A stretch of DNA of 19,717 nucleotides from RGIG4608 sp045631445. Its GTDB lineage: Bacteria > Bacillota > Clostridia > Oscillospirales > CAG-272. The DNA lies in contig JAZQUS010000017.1 of NCBI GenBank assembly GCA_045631445.1, positions 1 through 19,717 on the forward strand, read 5' to 3'. Positions 6,485-13,784 of the stretch are shown one piece after another; positions within the stretch are counted from its first letter, which is position 1, and each line of letters starts with the position of its first letter. Below the pieces are notes generated by a model. The model worked only from the letters and a program-made list of their open reading frames with translations, was not told the origin of the DNA and made no database searches. Both the position numbers and the translations under genes were made by a program.

Positions 6485-6545
6485 GCGGCATAGAATTGCC
6501 GCGTGGGAGGGAGAAAAATTTAGTGAATTCTCCCGTATAAACCAC
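6485..6545 (+). promoter_or_regulatory. Probable ribosomal protein L1 binding site in the rplK-rplA leader
   Basis: A hairpin GCGGCA/TGCCGC (6485-6490 with 6497-6502) is followed by GTGG (6503-6506) pairing with CCAC (6542-6545), enclosing GGGAGAA (6509-6515) with TTCTCCC (6528-6534) and unpaired GA on one side and GTATAAA on the other. A stem, asymmetric loop, stem with GTGGGAG...ACCAC just before rplK is the form known for L1 autoregulation, where L1 binds its own mRNA at a mimic of its 23S rRNA site. Assignment is from memory of that family of sites; pairing is read directly. Confidence 0.6.
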
Positions 6546-6562
6546 ATTGGAGGTATTTTAAA

Positions 6563-6988
6563 ATGGCAAAGAAAGTAATGGGTTACATTAAATTGCAATT
6601 GCCCGCAGGTAAGGCTACACCCCAGCCCCCCGTAGGTCCTGCGCTTGGTCAGTACGGCGTTGCAATCCCCGTATTCACAAAAGAATTTAACGAAAGAACA
6701 AAGAATGACATCGGTCTTATCATTCCCGTTGTTATTACTGTTTACGCTGACCGTTCATTCACATTTATCACAAAGACTCCCCCTGCTCCTGTTCTTATTA
6801 AGAAGGCATGCGGTATCGAATCCGGTTCTGCTAAGCCCAATAAGACAAAGGTAGCACAGCTCACAAAAGAGCAGGTTAGAAAAATCGCTGAAACAAAGAT
6901 GCCCGACCTTAACGCAGGTTCTATCGAAGCAGCTATGAGCATGGTTGCTGGTACTGCAAGAAGCATGGGTGTTACTGTTGAAGAGTAA
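6563..6988 (+). CDS. rplK: 50S ribosomal protein L11
   Basis: L11 forms part of the GTPase-associated centre of the ribosome and binds 23S rRNA with L10/L12. The 141-residue length is the family norm. Recognisable segments are GYIKLQLPAGKATPQPPVGP, ALGQYGVAIPVFTKEFNERT, FTFITKTPPAPVLIKKA, and the C-terminal LNAGSIEAAMSMVAGTARSM. TTGGAGG ten bases upstream fixes the start. It is followed after 14 bases by rplA, whose ribosome binding site overlaps the rplK stop, so the two are probably translationally coupled. Confidence 0.98.
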   Translation: MAKKVMGYIKLQLPAGKATPQPPVGPALGQYGVAIPVFTKEFNERTKNDIGLIIPVVITVYADRSFTFITKTPPAPVLIKKACGIESGSAKPNKTKVAQLTKEQVRKIAETKMPDLNAGSIEAAMSMVAGTARSMGVTVEE

Positions 6989-7002
6989 GGAGGAGTTTGA
7001 AA

Positions 7003-7698
7003 ATGGCTAAATACGGTAAGAAATATTCCGATAGCGCAAAGCTTATCGAAAAGAACAAAACTTATGATCCTTCTGAAGCTCTCGCACTCGTTTGCCAGAC
7101 TTCTAAGGCAAAATTCGATGAAACTATCGAACTCCATCTTCGTCTCGGTGTTGACTCTCGTCACGCTGACCAGCAGGTTCGTGGTGCAGTAGTTCTCCCC
7201 AACGGTACAGGTAAGACAGTTAGAACACTTGTATTCGCTAAGGGTGACAAGGCAGACGCTGCAAGAGCAGCAGGTGCTGACTACGTTGGCGAGCTTGATA
7301 TGGTTGAAAAGATCACAAAGGAAAACTGGTTCGAGTTCGACGTTGTTATCGCTTCTCCCGATATGATGGGCGTTGTTGGTCGTCTCGGTAAGATCCTTGG
7401 TCCTAAGGGCCTTATGCCCAACCCCAAGGCTGGTACAGTTACTCCTGACGTGGCTAAGGCTGTTCTTGAAGCTAAGGCAGGTAAGATCGAATACCGTCTT
7501 GATAAGACAAACATCATCCACTGCCCCATCGGTAAGGCTTCCTTCGGTCCCGAAAAGCTTGCTGAAAACTTCAACACTCTCGTTGGTGCAGTTATCAAAG
7601 CAAAACCCGCTGCTGCTAAGGGTCAGTACATTAAGAGCTGCGTAATCGCATCTACAATGGGTCCTGGCATTAAGATTAACCAGGCAAAGCTCGGTTAA
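7003..7698 (+). CDS. rplA: 50S ribosomal protein L1
   Basis: L1 forms the mobile stalk near the ribosomal E site and represses its own operon in many bacteria. The 231 residues contain the usual HLRLGVDSRHADQQVRGAVV, LPNGTGKTVRTLVFAKGD, GRLGKILGPKGLMPNPKAGT and KGQYIKSCVIASTMGPGIKI. The ATG at 7003 is preferred to an in-frame TTG at 6997 because AAGGAGG (6987-6993) is ideally spaced from it. The usual next genes rplJ and rplL are absent: secG follows after a 49-base gap. Confidence 0.98.
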   Translation: MAKYGKKYSDSAKLIEKNKTYDPSEALALVCQTSKAKFDETIELHLRLGVDSRHADQQVRGAVVLPNGTGKTVRTLVFAKGDKADAARAAGADYVGELDMVEKITKENWFEFDVVIASPDMMGVVGRLGKILGPKGLMPNPKAGTVTPDVAKAVLEAKAGKIEYRLDKTNIIHCPIGKASFGPEKLAENFNTLVGAVIKAKPAAAKGQYIKSCVIASTMGPGIKINQAKLG

Positions 7699-7747
7699 TT
7701 TTAGCATTGTGTTTAACTCATAATTATTATTTTTGGAGGAAATTACA

Positions 7748-7978
7748 ATGACAATCGCTTTGGGAATTATTATTATTCTTGTTGCAGTAGCACTTACTGT
7801 TCTCGTTCTTATGCAGACAGGTAAGGGCAAGGAGCTCTCCGGCGCAATCGCAGGTGGAAGCAATTCCTACCTTGGTAACTCCGGTATGAGCGACAAGGAT
7901 AAGCTCTTGTTCAAGATAACAGCAGTACTTGCAACCGTACTTGTTGTACTTGTACTCGCGCTTTACATCATAGTTTAA
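7748..7978 (+). CDS. secG: Preprotein translocase subunit SecG
   Basis: SecG is the third, non-essential subunit of the SecYEG channel. The 76 residues have two membrane segments (about 2-22 and 53-75) joined by a cytoplasmic loop with LMQTGKGKELSGAIAGGSNS, the characteristic SecG loop. GGAGG at 7736-7740 supports the ATG at 7748; the frame extends 15 bases upstream but without a better site. Its place in the secE-nusG-rplK-rplA operon is unusual, since secG more often lies near rnr and smpB; it puts two Sec channel subunits under one promoter. A terminator follows 22 bases after the stop. Confidence 0.94.
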   Translation: MTIALGIIIILVAVALTVLVLMQTGKGKELSGAIAGGSNSYLGNSGMSDKDKLLFKITAVLATVLVVLVLALYIIV

Positions 7979-8000
7979 TTTGAATTAACTAAACAAATAA

Positions 8001-8036
8001 AAACACCTCGCAGTTTTGTGAGGTGTTTTTTGTTTT
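8001..8036. terminator. Bidirectional intrinsic terminator
   Basis: AAACACCTC (8001-8009) pairs with GAGGTGTTT (8020-8028), followed by a T-rich run on the plus strand and, on the other strand, TTTTTATTTGTTT. It can close the ribosomal operon and the convergent lipoprotein gene at 8054. Confidence 0.88.
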
Positions 8037-8053
8037 TTGAGTTTAATAAAACA

Positions 8054-8572
8054 TTACTTCAAATAGTGCATAAAAGTTGGAACATGAGCATTGATTTCTA
8101 TAAAATCACCATACTGAACAGTAACCCATATTTTTTCAAAGATAAACGTTATGCGGTTTTCATCATCAGCACTCAATTTACAATTTAGTCTTTCAGCAAC
8201 TGCGATAATTTCCTCGCGCGTAGAATTTATGTTTAAACCCCAAACGCTAATACTTGGATCTGTAATTTTAATCTTAGTTATTTTTGAAGTTCCCAAATCA
8301 GTATATGGATATTTGTTTACATAGTAAGCAACATAACATTCAGGAATAGATGTTTCACCATTTTCATATGTAGTGCTACCCTTGTATCCCTTTGCCAAAT
8401 ACATGTTTTCTGTTTCAAAAGCTACCTTTGTCCAATTATCAATATCCGGCTTATCAAAAAGCCAATATTCGAGGTTGGTATCCTCCGGCTTATCAAATTT
8501 TGAACTTCCGCAAGACGAAAGTAAAAGTGTGAATGTGCATAATAAAAGCAATAATGATACTAATTTTTTCAC
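8054..8572 (-). CDS. Small lipoprotein of unknown function
   Basis: I do not recognise the family of this 172-residue protein. It has a classical lipoprotein signal: KK, a leucine-rich stretch and LLSSC with C21 as lipidated residue, so it should sit on the outer face of the membrane. The mature part has no motif I can name; it ends with SVWGLNINSTREEIIAVAER followed by an EKIWVTVQYG strand, a pattern seen in many small Firmicutes lipoproteins with a compact alpha/beta C-terminal domain. The start is GTG at 8572: GGAGGA lies eight bases upstream and no ATG fits. It has its own consensus promoter (8600-8628) and shares the terminator at 8001-8036, so it is a single-gene unit. Confidence 0.85.
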   Translation of the reverse strand: MKKLVSLLLLLCTFTLLLSSCGSSKFDKPEDTNLEYWLFDKPDIDNWTKVAFETENMYLAKGYKGSTTYENGETSIPECYVAYYVNKYPYTDLGTSKITKIKITDPSISVWGLNINSTREEIIAVAERLNCKLSADDENRITFIFEKIWVTVQYGDFIEINAHVPTFMHYLK

Positions 8573-8599
8573 AAAAAAAATCCTCCTTTAGTTTTTATA

Positions 8600-8628
8600 A
8601 TTATATCATAATAATTCACTTATGTCAA
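8600..8628 (-). promoter_or_regulatory. Consensus promoter of the 8054 lipoprotein
   Basis: On the minus strand TTGACA (8628-8623), 17 bases, TATAAT (8605-8600). All hexamer positions match. Only about 20 bases separate the expected transcription start from the ribosome binding site at 8586-8581. Confidence 0.88.
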
Positions 8629-8664
8629 CACAAAAGCTCCTTATGCTCGAGTATAACAATTGAC

Positions 8665-9891
8665 TCAATATTCTTCATCTTCTTTATTATTGAGTAATGC
8701 CGGTTCTTCATCAATTGATAATATTCCGGGAAAAAAAGTTAAATCTTGACCACAAAGCATGCAACGCGAATTCCCACCAACTGATGCCGTGCCTATGCAA
8801 GTTTCAACAACATAATCCCCACATCCGCAAGATTTAGTATGCCTGCTTCCAAGCAATGGGGTATAAGTGTATACGTGAGTGTGATTTATGGACGCTTCAT
8901 GATTACATTTAGAACAAATTTGGTATAATCCAGATATATAAAAATCGTGTGAAAACACCTTTCTATCGCCACATTCACAATAACCGTAATGTGTTGAAGA
9001 ATTTATAGAAATATAATTATGGGTATAATCGTGTTCAACAATCTGATTCTCATAACCGCAAATTGTGCATTTTTCATAACAAAAATTATGTGGCTCATAA
9101 TCGTGGTTTTCCATGATTTCATATCCACAATAGCAACTAATCGAATGACTAGACTCATCTATTGCAGTATACACATGTTGATGCTCTTCAAAATATACAT
9201 CCTCACCATATGTATATGAATGATATACATCATTATAAATTTCTCTACTTGGTGCAAACTCATAATGCAATACAGTTACCGCATTTGAGTATTCAAGAAT
9301 TTCGTCAGGGAATACTATGGATCCACCATTGGGCAAATTGTCATCCTTATCAATGTATATCCCTTGTGAATAGTATGCTGCCCAAATAAATTCCGAACAA
9401 TACCATTTTTCTTTCTGACCATTGAATTCCTTACCCGATATTATCTCACTAATGTCCCAGGTGCAATCCAATCTAAATCTAGTCCAATTTATAGCCCCTT
9501 GAATTTGAGACTCCGTTGCATCATTTAATCTAATAATCACAACATCCTTTTCCTGAAATCTTTCTGGTGTCATTACCGAATATCCAACTCCATCAAGATA
9601 TGCTTCAATCATTAGCACAAATGGTTGCTGATATTGATAATCATAAGCAATTCCTATCACCATAGCGATATGTCCAAATAAATCTCCCAAAAATTGACCA
9701 TTACCCTCGTATACAATATCGCCAGGTTTTAAATAAGTCAGCAATTCTGGCATTTCAGAATAATCAACTTCATGATGCAATTGAGGTCCATAAACACTAC
9801 TCACAGGAAGTTCATACCACTGCTCACCTGTTGGTGATGTTCCGCCAGGAGTTAATCTAGCAGAAGAACCTTCCTGCTCATTTTCGTTCAT
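8665..9891 (-). CDS. Secreted permuted papain-fold (YiiX/NlpC-P60-like) protein with Cys-rich repeats, body
   Basis: The 408-residue body has an N-terminal domain resembling the circularly permuted NlpC/P60 (YaeF/YiiX) superfamily, whose members are cysteine hydrolases. Visible are LKPGDIVYEGNG (54-65), FGHIAMVIG with candidate catalytic H74, IEAYLDGVG (E96) and KWYCSEFIWAAYY with candidate nucleophile C165: the His-before-Cys order of the permuted fold. The C-terminal half (about 230-395) repeats a pattern 'H-x-Y/F ... H ... C-x-C-G or C-x-x-C-G' about four times, like small metal-binding modules seen in Clostridia surface proteins. Codons upstream of the first ATG stay in frame to a signal peptide starting at 10008, interrupted by one TAG. 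The ATG at 9891 has only a poor ribosome binding site, so expression from it alone would yield a cytoplasmic protein. Substrate unknown. Confidence 0.8.
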   Translation of the reverse strand: MNENEQEGSSARLTPGGTSPTGEQWYELPVSSVYGPQLHHEVDYSEMPELLTYLKPGDIVYEGNGQFLGDLFGHIAMVIGIAYDYQYQQPFVLMIEAYLDGVGYSVMTPERFQEKDVVIIRLNDATESQIQGAINWTRFRLDCTWDISEIISGKEFNGQKEKWYCSEFIWAAYYSQGIYIDKDDNLPNGGSIVFPDEILEYSNAVTVLHYEFAPSREIYNDVYHSYTYGEDVYFEEHQHVYTAIDESSHSISCYCGYEIMENHDYEPHNFCYEKCTICGYENQIVEHDYTHNYISINSSTHYGYCECGDRKVFSHDFYISGLYQICSKCNHEASINHTHVYTYTPLLGSRHTKSCGCGDYVVETCIGTASVGGNSRCMLCGQDLTFFPGILSIDEEPALLNNKEDEEY

Positions 9892-10008
9892 AATTTCTTC
9901 TTCAGCCGACTACTCTTCACTGTGCGTAGCATAAACCCCCACTGATGAAAAAGATAAAATAGCAACTGTTAATGTTAATACCATTAAAAATACAAATAAA
10001 TTCTTCAT
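9892..10008 (-). pseudogene. Signal-peptide segment of the 8665 gene, cut off by in-frame TAG
   Basis: From ATG 10008, preceded by AAAGGAG, the frame reads MKNLFVFLMVLTLTVAILSF then SSVGVYATHSEE, a good signal peptide with cleavage expected after VYA. Codon 33 is TAG (9912-9910); the same frame then continues SAEEEI into the M of the body at 9891. CAG to TAG would be the simplest origin. The reading frame is otherwise open for 448 codons. It may be a real nonsense mutation, a read error, or programmed readthrough. Confidence 0.75.
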
Positions 10009-10020
10009 AAATAATTTCTC

Positions 10021-10336
10021 CTTTACTTTTTATTTTTTGATTTTTCGTTTTTATCGGCATTTTTGAAAGGAATACCGCAAAACCTTTTAGCTCAATATGA
10101 GCTTTCGAGGATTTAGCACTTGCATAAAAGTCATCCTCACAAATTTTTAAAACTCCTTTCGTATTAATATATTAACTTTCTAAAAAGTAAATTTTTACCT
10201 TTTAAAAAGTCTTCTATATATAATACCTATTTTCTTCGAAAAATTCTTCAAAATCTTAGGATATTTTTTATAAATTTTAATTTATTTACATTTCATTGAC
10301 ATTTGATTAATAATTTGTTCACAAACGCCATTTATA
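10021..10336. other. AT-rich intergenic region with a possible decayed small gene
   Basis: This stretch has no clear gene. On the minus strand AAAGGAG (10159-10153) is followed eight bases later by ATT (10144-10142), and that frame is open through EDDFYASAKSSKAHIELKGF and on past the start of the signal peptide at 10008. There is no ATG, GTG or TTG start in frame. An alternative frame gives a 15-codon ATG-started peptide ending RKLILS. AGCTCA/TGAGCT near 10090-10104 forms a small hairpin. The part 10160-10336 is very AT-rich and shows no clear terminator for ruvX. Confidence 0.3.
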
Positions 10337-10789
10337 TCAACCATTCTGCATATACTTCAACTTGTCAAGCGCGTTTTGGAGAATGATTTGTGCAGAAAGG
10401 GTGTCAACAACGCCCTTGCGCTTTGCGCCGCGGGTGTTGGTTTCGTTGAGAAAACGAGTTGCCGCCATGGTTGAAAGGCGCTCATCAAAAAACGCAACGG
10501 GAATTTCGGGCATTCTGTCGTTCAAAAGTGATGCTAATTCCTTAATTCTATCTGCTCTGAAGCCCTGCGAGCCGTCCATATTTACAGGCAAGCCCAAAAC
10601 TATACCCACTATTCTCTGCTCCTTGCAGACCTCGGCTATAGCATCTGCAACCTTTACAATTCCACCGGGTGAGATGTATCCAATTCCCGAAGCTAAAATT
10701 CTTGAGGGGTCGGAAACTGCAAGTCCCGTTCTCTTATCGCCAAAATCTATTCCTAAAAGCTTTCCTTTTGTTTGTAAAATTCTTTCCAT
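10337..10789 (-). CDS. ruvX: RuvX/YqgF family nuclease (pre-16S rRNA processing, Holliday junction resolvase-like)
   Basis: This RNase H-fold protein is essential in many bacteria, and work in E. coli points to processing of the 5' end of 16S rRNA. The 150 residues hold the family's acidic residues: D15 in GIDFGDKRTG, E103 in FDERLST and D129 in VVDTLSAQ, plus GLPVNMDG (66-73). GAGGT eight bases upstream supports the ATG at 10789. A consensus promoter lies close upstream, divergent from the M23 gene. It is often next to a gene for a DUF965/IreB protein and alaS; neither is present here. Confidence 0.93.
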   Translation of the reverse strand: MERILQTKGKLLGIDFGDKRTGLAVSDPSRILASGIGYISPGGIVKVADAIAEVCKEQRIVGIVLGLPVNMDGSQGFRADRIKELASLLNDRMPEIPVAFFDERLSTMAATRFLNETNTRGAKRKGVVDTLSAQIILQNALDKLKYMQNG

Positions 10790-10817
10790 AATTTATACCT
10801 CACATTTTATTGATTTG

Positions 10818-10846
10818 ATTATATCAAAAAAAGCATACTTTGTCAA
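10818..10846 (-). promoter_or_regulatory. Consensus promoter of ruvX
   Basis: On the minus strand TTGACA (10846-10841), 17 bases, TATAAT (10823-10818). All hexamer positions match. Confidence 0.88.
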
Positions 10847-10863
10847 ACAAATTGAAGATATTT

Positions 10864-10891
10864 TTGATATTTTACTTATTTTTTGTATAAA
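10864..10891 (+). promoter_or_regulatory. Candidate promoter of the M23 gene
   Basis: TTGATA (10864-10869) and TATAAA (10886-10891) are 16 bases apart. The match is moderate, and a sporulation sigma factor could use other bases here. It is the best vegetative-type candidate upstream of 10955. Confidence 0.4.
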
Positions 10892-10954
10892 ACAAAATTT
10901 CAAGGCAAAAATACTATTATCAAAGCAAAATTGCGCTCAGAAAGGATAAAAATT

Positions 10955-11659
10955 ATGTTTGATAAAGAAAAATTTTCGCAAAACTTTAAAGAAAATCGCG
11001 CCGTTTACGTAACGGCAATCTCCATTCTATTGGCAATGATTTTCATCGTTGCCGCAGTTGTTGTCACCAACAGAAACAAGCAGACAATCCCCGAAGCTAC
11101 CACTCCCAAATTCACAACAACTACCACCACAACAACAAAAAAGCCAACAATCACAGATGACACAACAAGTGATGTCGGCTCAAAGCTCCCCAGCTTCTCC
11201 CTCCCCGTTTCTGGCAAGCTTTCAGGTGTTCACGATTCCGAGCTTCAGGTTTTCTCGCCCACAATGAACGACTATCGCGTTCATCTCGGCATTGACATTC
11301 TCGCAAACGAGAATACACCTGTTTGTGCGGTAGCAGACGGAACGGTTATTCAAATTTGGGAGGACGTAAGAATGGGTCAGTGCATCGCGGTTAAGCATAA
11401 CGGTGACGCTGTTTCCATCTACAAAAACGTGTCCGTTGATCTCCCCACAGGCATTATTGAGGGTGCAACGGTAAGAGCAGGTCAACAAATTGCATCAGTA
11501 GGCTCAACGGCAATGGTTGAGGTAGCAGACGAGCCCCACCTCCACTTTGAAATGACAGTTGGCGGTCTCTCCGTTGACCCTCTCGAATATTTCTCAAGCA
11601 AGGACGTGGCGGCTCTCCAAAAGGACACCGCCTACGAGCAAAGCGCAACAGATAAATAA
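10955..11659 (+). CDS. SpoIIQ-like M23 (LytM) family protein
   Basis: The 234-residue protein has a short cytoplasmic end, one membrane segment (about 16-38), a Thr-rich linker (about 45-70) and an LytM domain (about 80-220). The zinc ligands of active M23 peptidases are all present: H110 and D114 in VHLGIDI, H195 and H197 in EPHLHFEM. The arrangement and segments such as FSPTMNDYRVHLGID and VEVADEPHLHFE resemble SpoIIQ, the forespore partner of SpoIIIAH in the feeding-tube complex; clostridial SpoIIQ keeps the zinc site, unlike that of Bacillus subtilis. AAAGGA at 10941-10946 fixes the ATG at 10955 rather than an upstream in-frame ATG at 10883. A bidirectional terminator follows. A vegetative wall peptidase remains possible, because no other sporulation gene is nearby. 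Confidence 0.82.
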   Translation: MFDKEKFSQNFKENRAVYVTAISILLAMIFIVAAVVVTNRNKQTIPEATTPKFTTTTTTTTKKPTITDDTTSDVGSKLPSFSLPVSGKLSGVHDSELQVFSPTMNDYRVHLGIDILANENTPVCAVADGTVIQIWEDVRMGQCIAVKHNGDAVSIYKNVSVDLPTGIIEGATVRAGQQIASVGSTAMVEVADEPHLHFEMTVGGLSVDPLEYFSSKDVAALQKDTAYEQSATDK

Positions 11660-11666
11660 ATCCAAT

Positions 11667-11695
11667 AAAAAACCTCCCGATCGGGAGGTTTTTTG
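11667..11695. terminator. Bidirectional intrinsic terminator
   Basis: AAAACCTCCC, loop GATC, GGGAGGTTTT then further T. A-rich on the left and T-rich on the right, so it can serve both the M23 gene and the convergent serpin gene ending at 11697. Confidence 0.88.
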
Positions 11696-11696
11696 G

Positions 11697-13022
11697 TTAG
11701 TCAATATTGTTGATAATCCCTGAGAAAACAACGATGCCGTCATAGTCGGTAATAACAAAACCGAACGCTTTATCAACCAAGAAATCGTGATATACCTTTT
11801 CATAAGGAGGAGGTGCTGCCGAACCCGCACCGGGAATATAAACAACAGCTGCACCCTCAATTCCTGTTTTGTCAACGTTTAAAGAAGCCATATGTATAAA
11901 TCCCTCGCAGCAAACCGGATTAGAAGAAACATTGGACATTTCACACGCATCAGGATTGAAAAGTCGATTAATCCCAAATTTTTCTTTAAGAACACTCGAA
12001 ACATCAGCATCAAATTCCGTTTTGAATTCAGGGAAAAAGACTCTTGTGTGATGAAGCTGACGATTTTCATCATCAACGTAACCCCAATCACTCATTGAAA
12101 GCACCGTATTAATATTTTCCGTTGTAAACACATCAGAAATCTTATTTTCGTTATTTGGAACAAAGAAATAAATTCTAAATTCATGCTCTGTAGTCACAAA
12201 GAAGGACGAATAATTTTCGCCATCATATACTTTTCCGTTACTGTAATAGCTCTTTAAAAGGCGTAAATTCTTTGTGCTTCCGTCGGTATTTTCAAAAGCA
12301 TATTTTTCACTTGTAAAATCAAGATTATTTCCATATTCGTTCCAAATTTCCTTGAGATAGTAGGTATTCATAATAACGAAATATGTTTCGGGTGAAAAAT
12401 CAACGTCCGCATCAATAAGTCCGTTGGTTTTATTTTCAATATATTTTTCTATAAGTCTTTCCGCCTCACCATTTTGAAAGGATGCCCTAAAAACATCGCA
12501 GTTGTAGTTGTTTGCAAGATTATTTACCCCTTCTTCAACAAACTCAACGTCCTTATCAAGCCAGATAGAGTTATTGAGCATTTGATAAGCCACAACCTTT
12601 TTGTTTCCGGTTACAACTCGTTTTATATATTCCTTGTTAGCATTGGCATAAAGGCCGCTAGTATATTTGTTTACTTCTTCATAAGTAACACCAACTGCAT
12701 CGAGAATTTCTTGTCTTGTTTCAGCCGTGGCGCATTCAATAGCAAGAGCAAGTCCCATATAAATTGATATGGGTGAGATAACAAAATTGTCATTTTTGCC
12801 ATATTTTTGAGTCATTTCAGCGGTAAGTCGAGCAGAAAACGCCTCGAGCTTTTGAATAAATGCCTTATATTCATCACTATATCTGATCTCCAAAGGCAAT
12901 TCCCTCTTCTCTGCCGCAAGTGCTATCGCATTTTTCTCAAGCTGCCACTGTGTTATTTTAGCGCATGAGAAAAGTGAAAAGCAAGTTACAATCACAAGCA
13001 TTAAAGTAATAAGTTTTTTCAT
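11697..13022 (-). CDS. Serpin-family protease inhibitor, lipoprotein
   Basis: Serpins trap serine or cysteine proteases by inserting the cleaved reactive loop into a beta sheet. The 441-residue protein starts with a lipoprotein signal ending LFSC (C20), so it is anchored outside. Serpin features: NFVISPISIYMGLALA near 83-98, TYFVIMNTYYLKEIW near 213, FFPEFKTEF, FIHMASLNVDKTGIEGAAVV, and a C-terminal FGFVITDYDGIVVFSGII. The reactive loop runs from about G387 (GIEGAAVVYIPGAGSAAPPP). The hinge has E and small residues but V at the P9-P8 positions, where inhibitors usually have A/T, so trapping ability is uncertain. Counting from the hinge puts P1 around the GSAA segment, which would suit elastase-like proteases. 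AGGAG precedes the start; element E lies just upstream, then the anti-sigma gene. Gut bacteria use serpins against host or microbial proteases. Confidence 0.92.
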   Translation of the reverse strand: MKKLITLMLVIVTCFSLFSCAKITQWQLEKNAIALAAEKRELPLEIRYSDEYKAFIQKLEAFSARLTAEMTQKYGKNDNFVISPISIYMGLALAIECATAETRQEILDAVGVTYEEVNKYTSGLYANANKEYIKRVVTGNKKVVAYQMLNNSIWLDKDVEFVEEGVNNLANNYNCDVFRASFQNGEAERLIEKYIENKTNGLIDADVDFSPETYFVIMNTYYLKEIWNEYGNNLDFTSEKYAFENTDGSTKNLRLLKSYYSNGKVYDGENYSSFFVTTEHEFRIYFFVPNNENKISDVFTTENINTVLSMSDWGYVDDENRQLHHTRVFFPEFKTEFDADVSSVLKEKFGINRLFNPDACEMSNVSSNPVCCEGFIHMASLNVDKTGIEGAAVVYIPGAGSAAPPPYEKVYHDFLVDKAFGFVITDYDGIVVFSGIINNID

Positions 13023-13046
13023 AGTTTTTCTCCTTTATTGTTATAT

Positions 13047-13271
13047 AAATTGGGATTTAGCGGGATGTTTAAACTCGTTTGTTTGTACTCCGCGCAAGAT
13101 CCTTCGGTCGCTTTGGCTCCCTCGAGGATGACGCGCGGGTTCAACGTGAGCAAAGATTCCGCGCGTCATCCTCGAACGAAGCGCAAGCGAAGTGAAGGAT
13201 CTTGCGCGGCAGGCGAACGAAAAAATCTTGCCATTTCAACTTCAACTAACATCCCGATAAATCAAAATTTG
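13047..13271 (-). repeat. Intergenic inverted-repeat element, copy E (palindromic core variant)
   Basis: The element lies reversed relative to copies A-D. Its GGG end (13047 onward) lies 24 bases from the serpin start; its TTTT end (13261-13271) touches the stop of the anti-sigma gene. The ends match at 18 of 22 positions and share an inner GGGATGTT. The core differs from other copies: CCGCGCAAGATCCTTC (13090-13105) pairs perfectly with 13194-13209, and a 17-base arm starting TCGAGGATGACGCG (13122-13138) pairs perfectly with 13159-13175. The intervening parts are roughly complementary too, so about 120 bases can form one long hairpin. Confidence 0.8.
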
Positions 13272-13274
13272 AAC

Positions 13275-13784
13275 TTAATCTATCCCTTTAGCAAGAAAGT
13301 ATCCGTTTTCGAGTTTGAGGAGAATTTCTTCGTGCGAGGTATCACTCTTGCTTGAATATATTTCCATAGTTGCTATATTTCCGTTTTTATCGGTAACGTC
13401 AACTGTGCTTATGAGCTCACCAACATCCTTAATGGAAACGGATTCACCATCGGCAAAATCCATGCTTTCACTACCAATCATTGGGGTTACAAACGCCTGA
13501 TACACACGCCCCTGATATTCAAAAACGAAGCGCCCATCCTTTTCAAAAAAGACCTGAAGATTTTCAGGACTCTGATTTCCACCCTTATCAAACCCCATAT
13601 TATATCCAAGAAGTGCAGAACCAATACTAATAAACAAAACAAGGCAGGCGGCAATAGGCGTCAAAACTGAGATTGTTTTTCTGCGCACCTTCTTTTTTTG
13701 AATAACTTCCTTCTCCTTAACGAATTCGTCAACGAGGTCGTAATCCAAATATTCAAGCGCGCTATTAAATTTTTCTGAATTCAT
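13275..13784 (-). CDS. Putative membrane anti-sigma factor
   Basis: This 169-residue protein has a charged cytoplasmic end (about 1-38), a single membrane segment (about 40-63, SVLTPIAACLVLFISIGSAL) and an outside domain of about 100 residues with a beta-rich look. Its start overlaps the stop of the sigma factor gene by four bases (ATGA), the usual arrangement of a sigma/anti-sigma pair. It has no visible zinc-binding HxxxCxxC motif, so it is not a classical ZAS protein. The role is inferred from topology and position; the family is not recognised from sequence alone. The serpin gene follows on the same strand, separated by element E. Confidence 0.7.
   Translation of the reverse strand: MNSEKFNSALEYLDYDLVDEFVKEKEVIQKKKVRRKTISVLTPIAACLVLFISIGSALLGYNMGFDKGGNQSPENLQVFFEKDGRFVFEYQGRVYQAFVTPMIGSESMDFADGESVSIKDVGELISTVDVTDKNGNIATMEIYSSKSDTSHEEILLKLENGYFLAKGID

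Noticed and set aside
6742..7863. 373-codon minus-strand open frame across rplK, rplA and secG
   Set aside because: It is antisense to three strongly conserved genes with clear starts and ribosome binding sites; its protein has no recognisable features.
9910..9912. TAG read as an amino acid through a changed genetic code
   Set aside because: TAG ends other normal genes in this window (1363-1365 and 5217-5219), and no gene other than this one needs TAG as sense.
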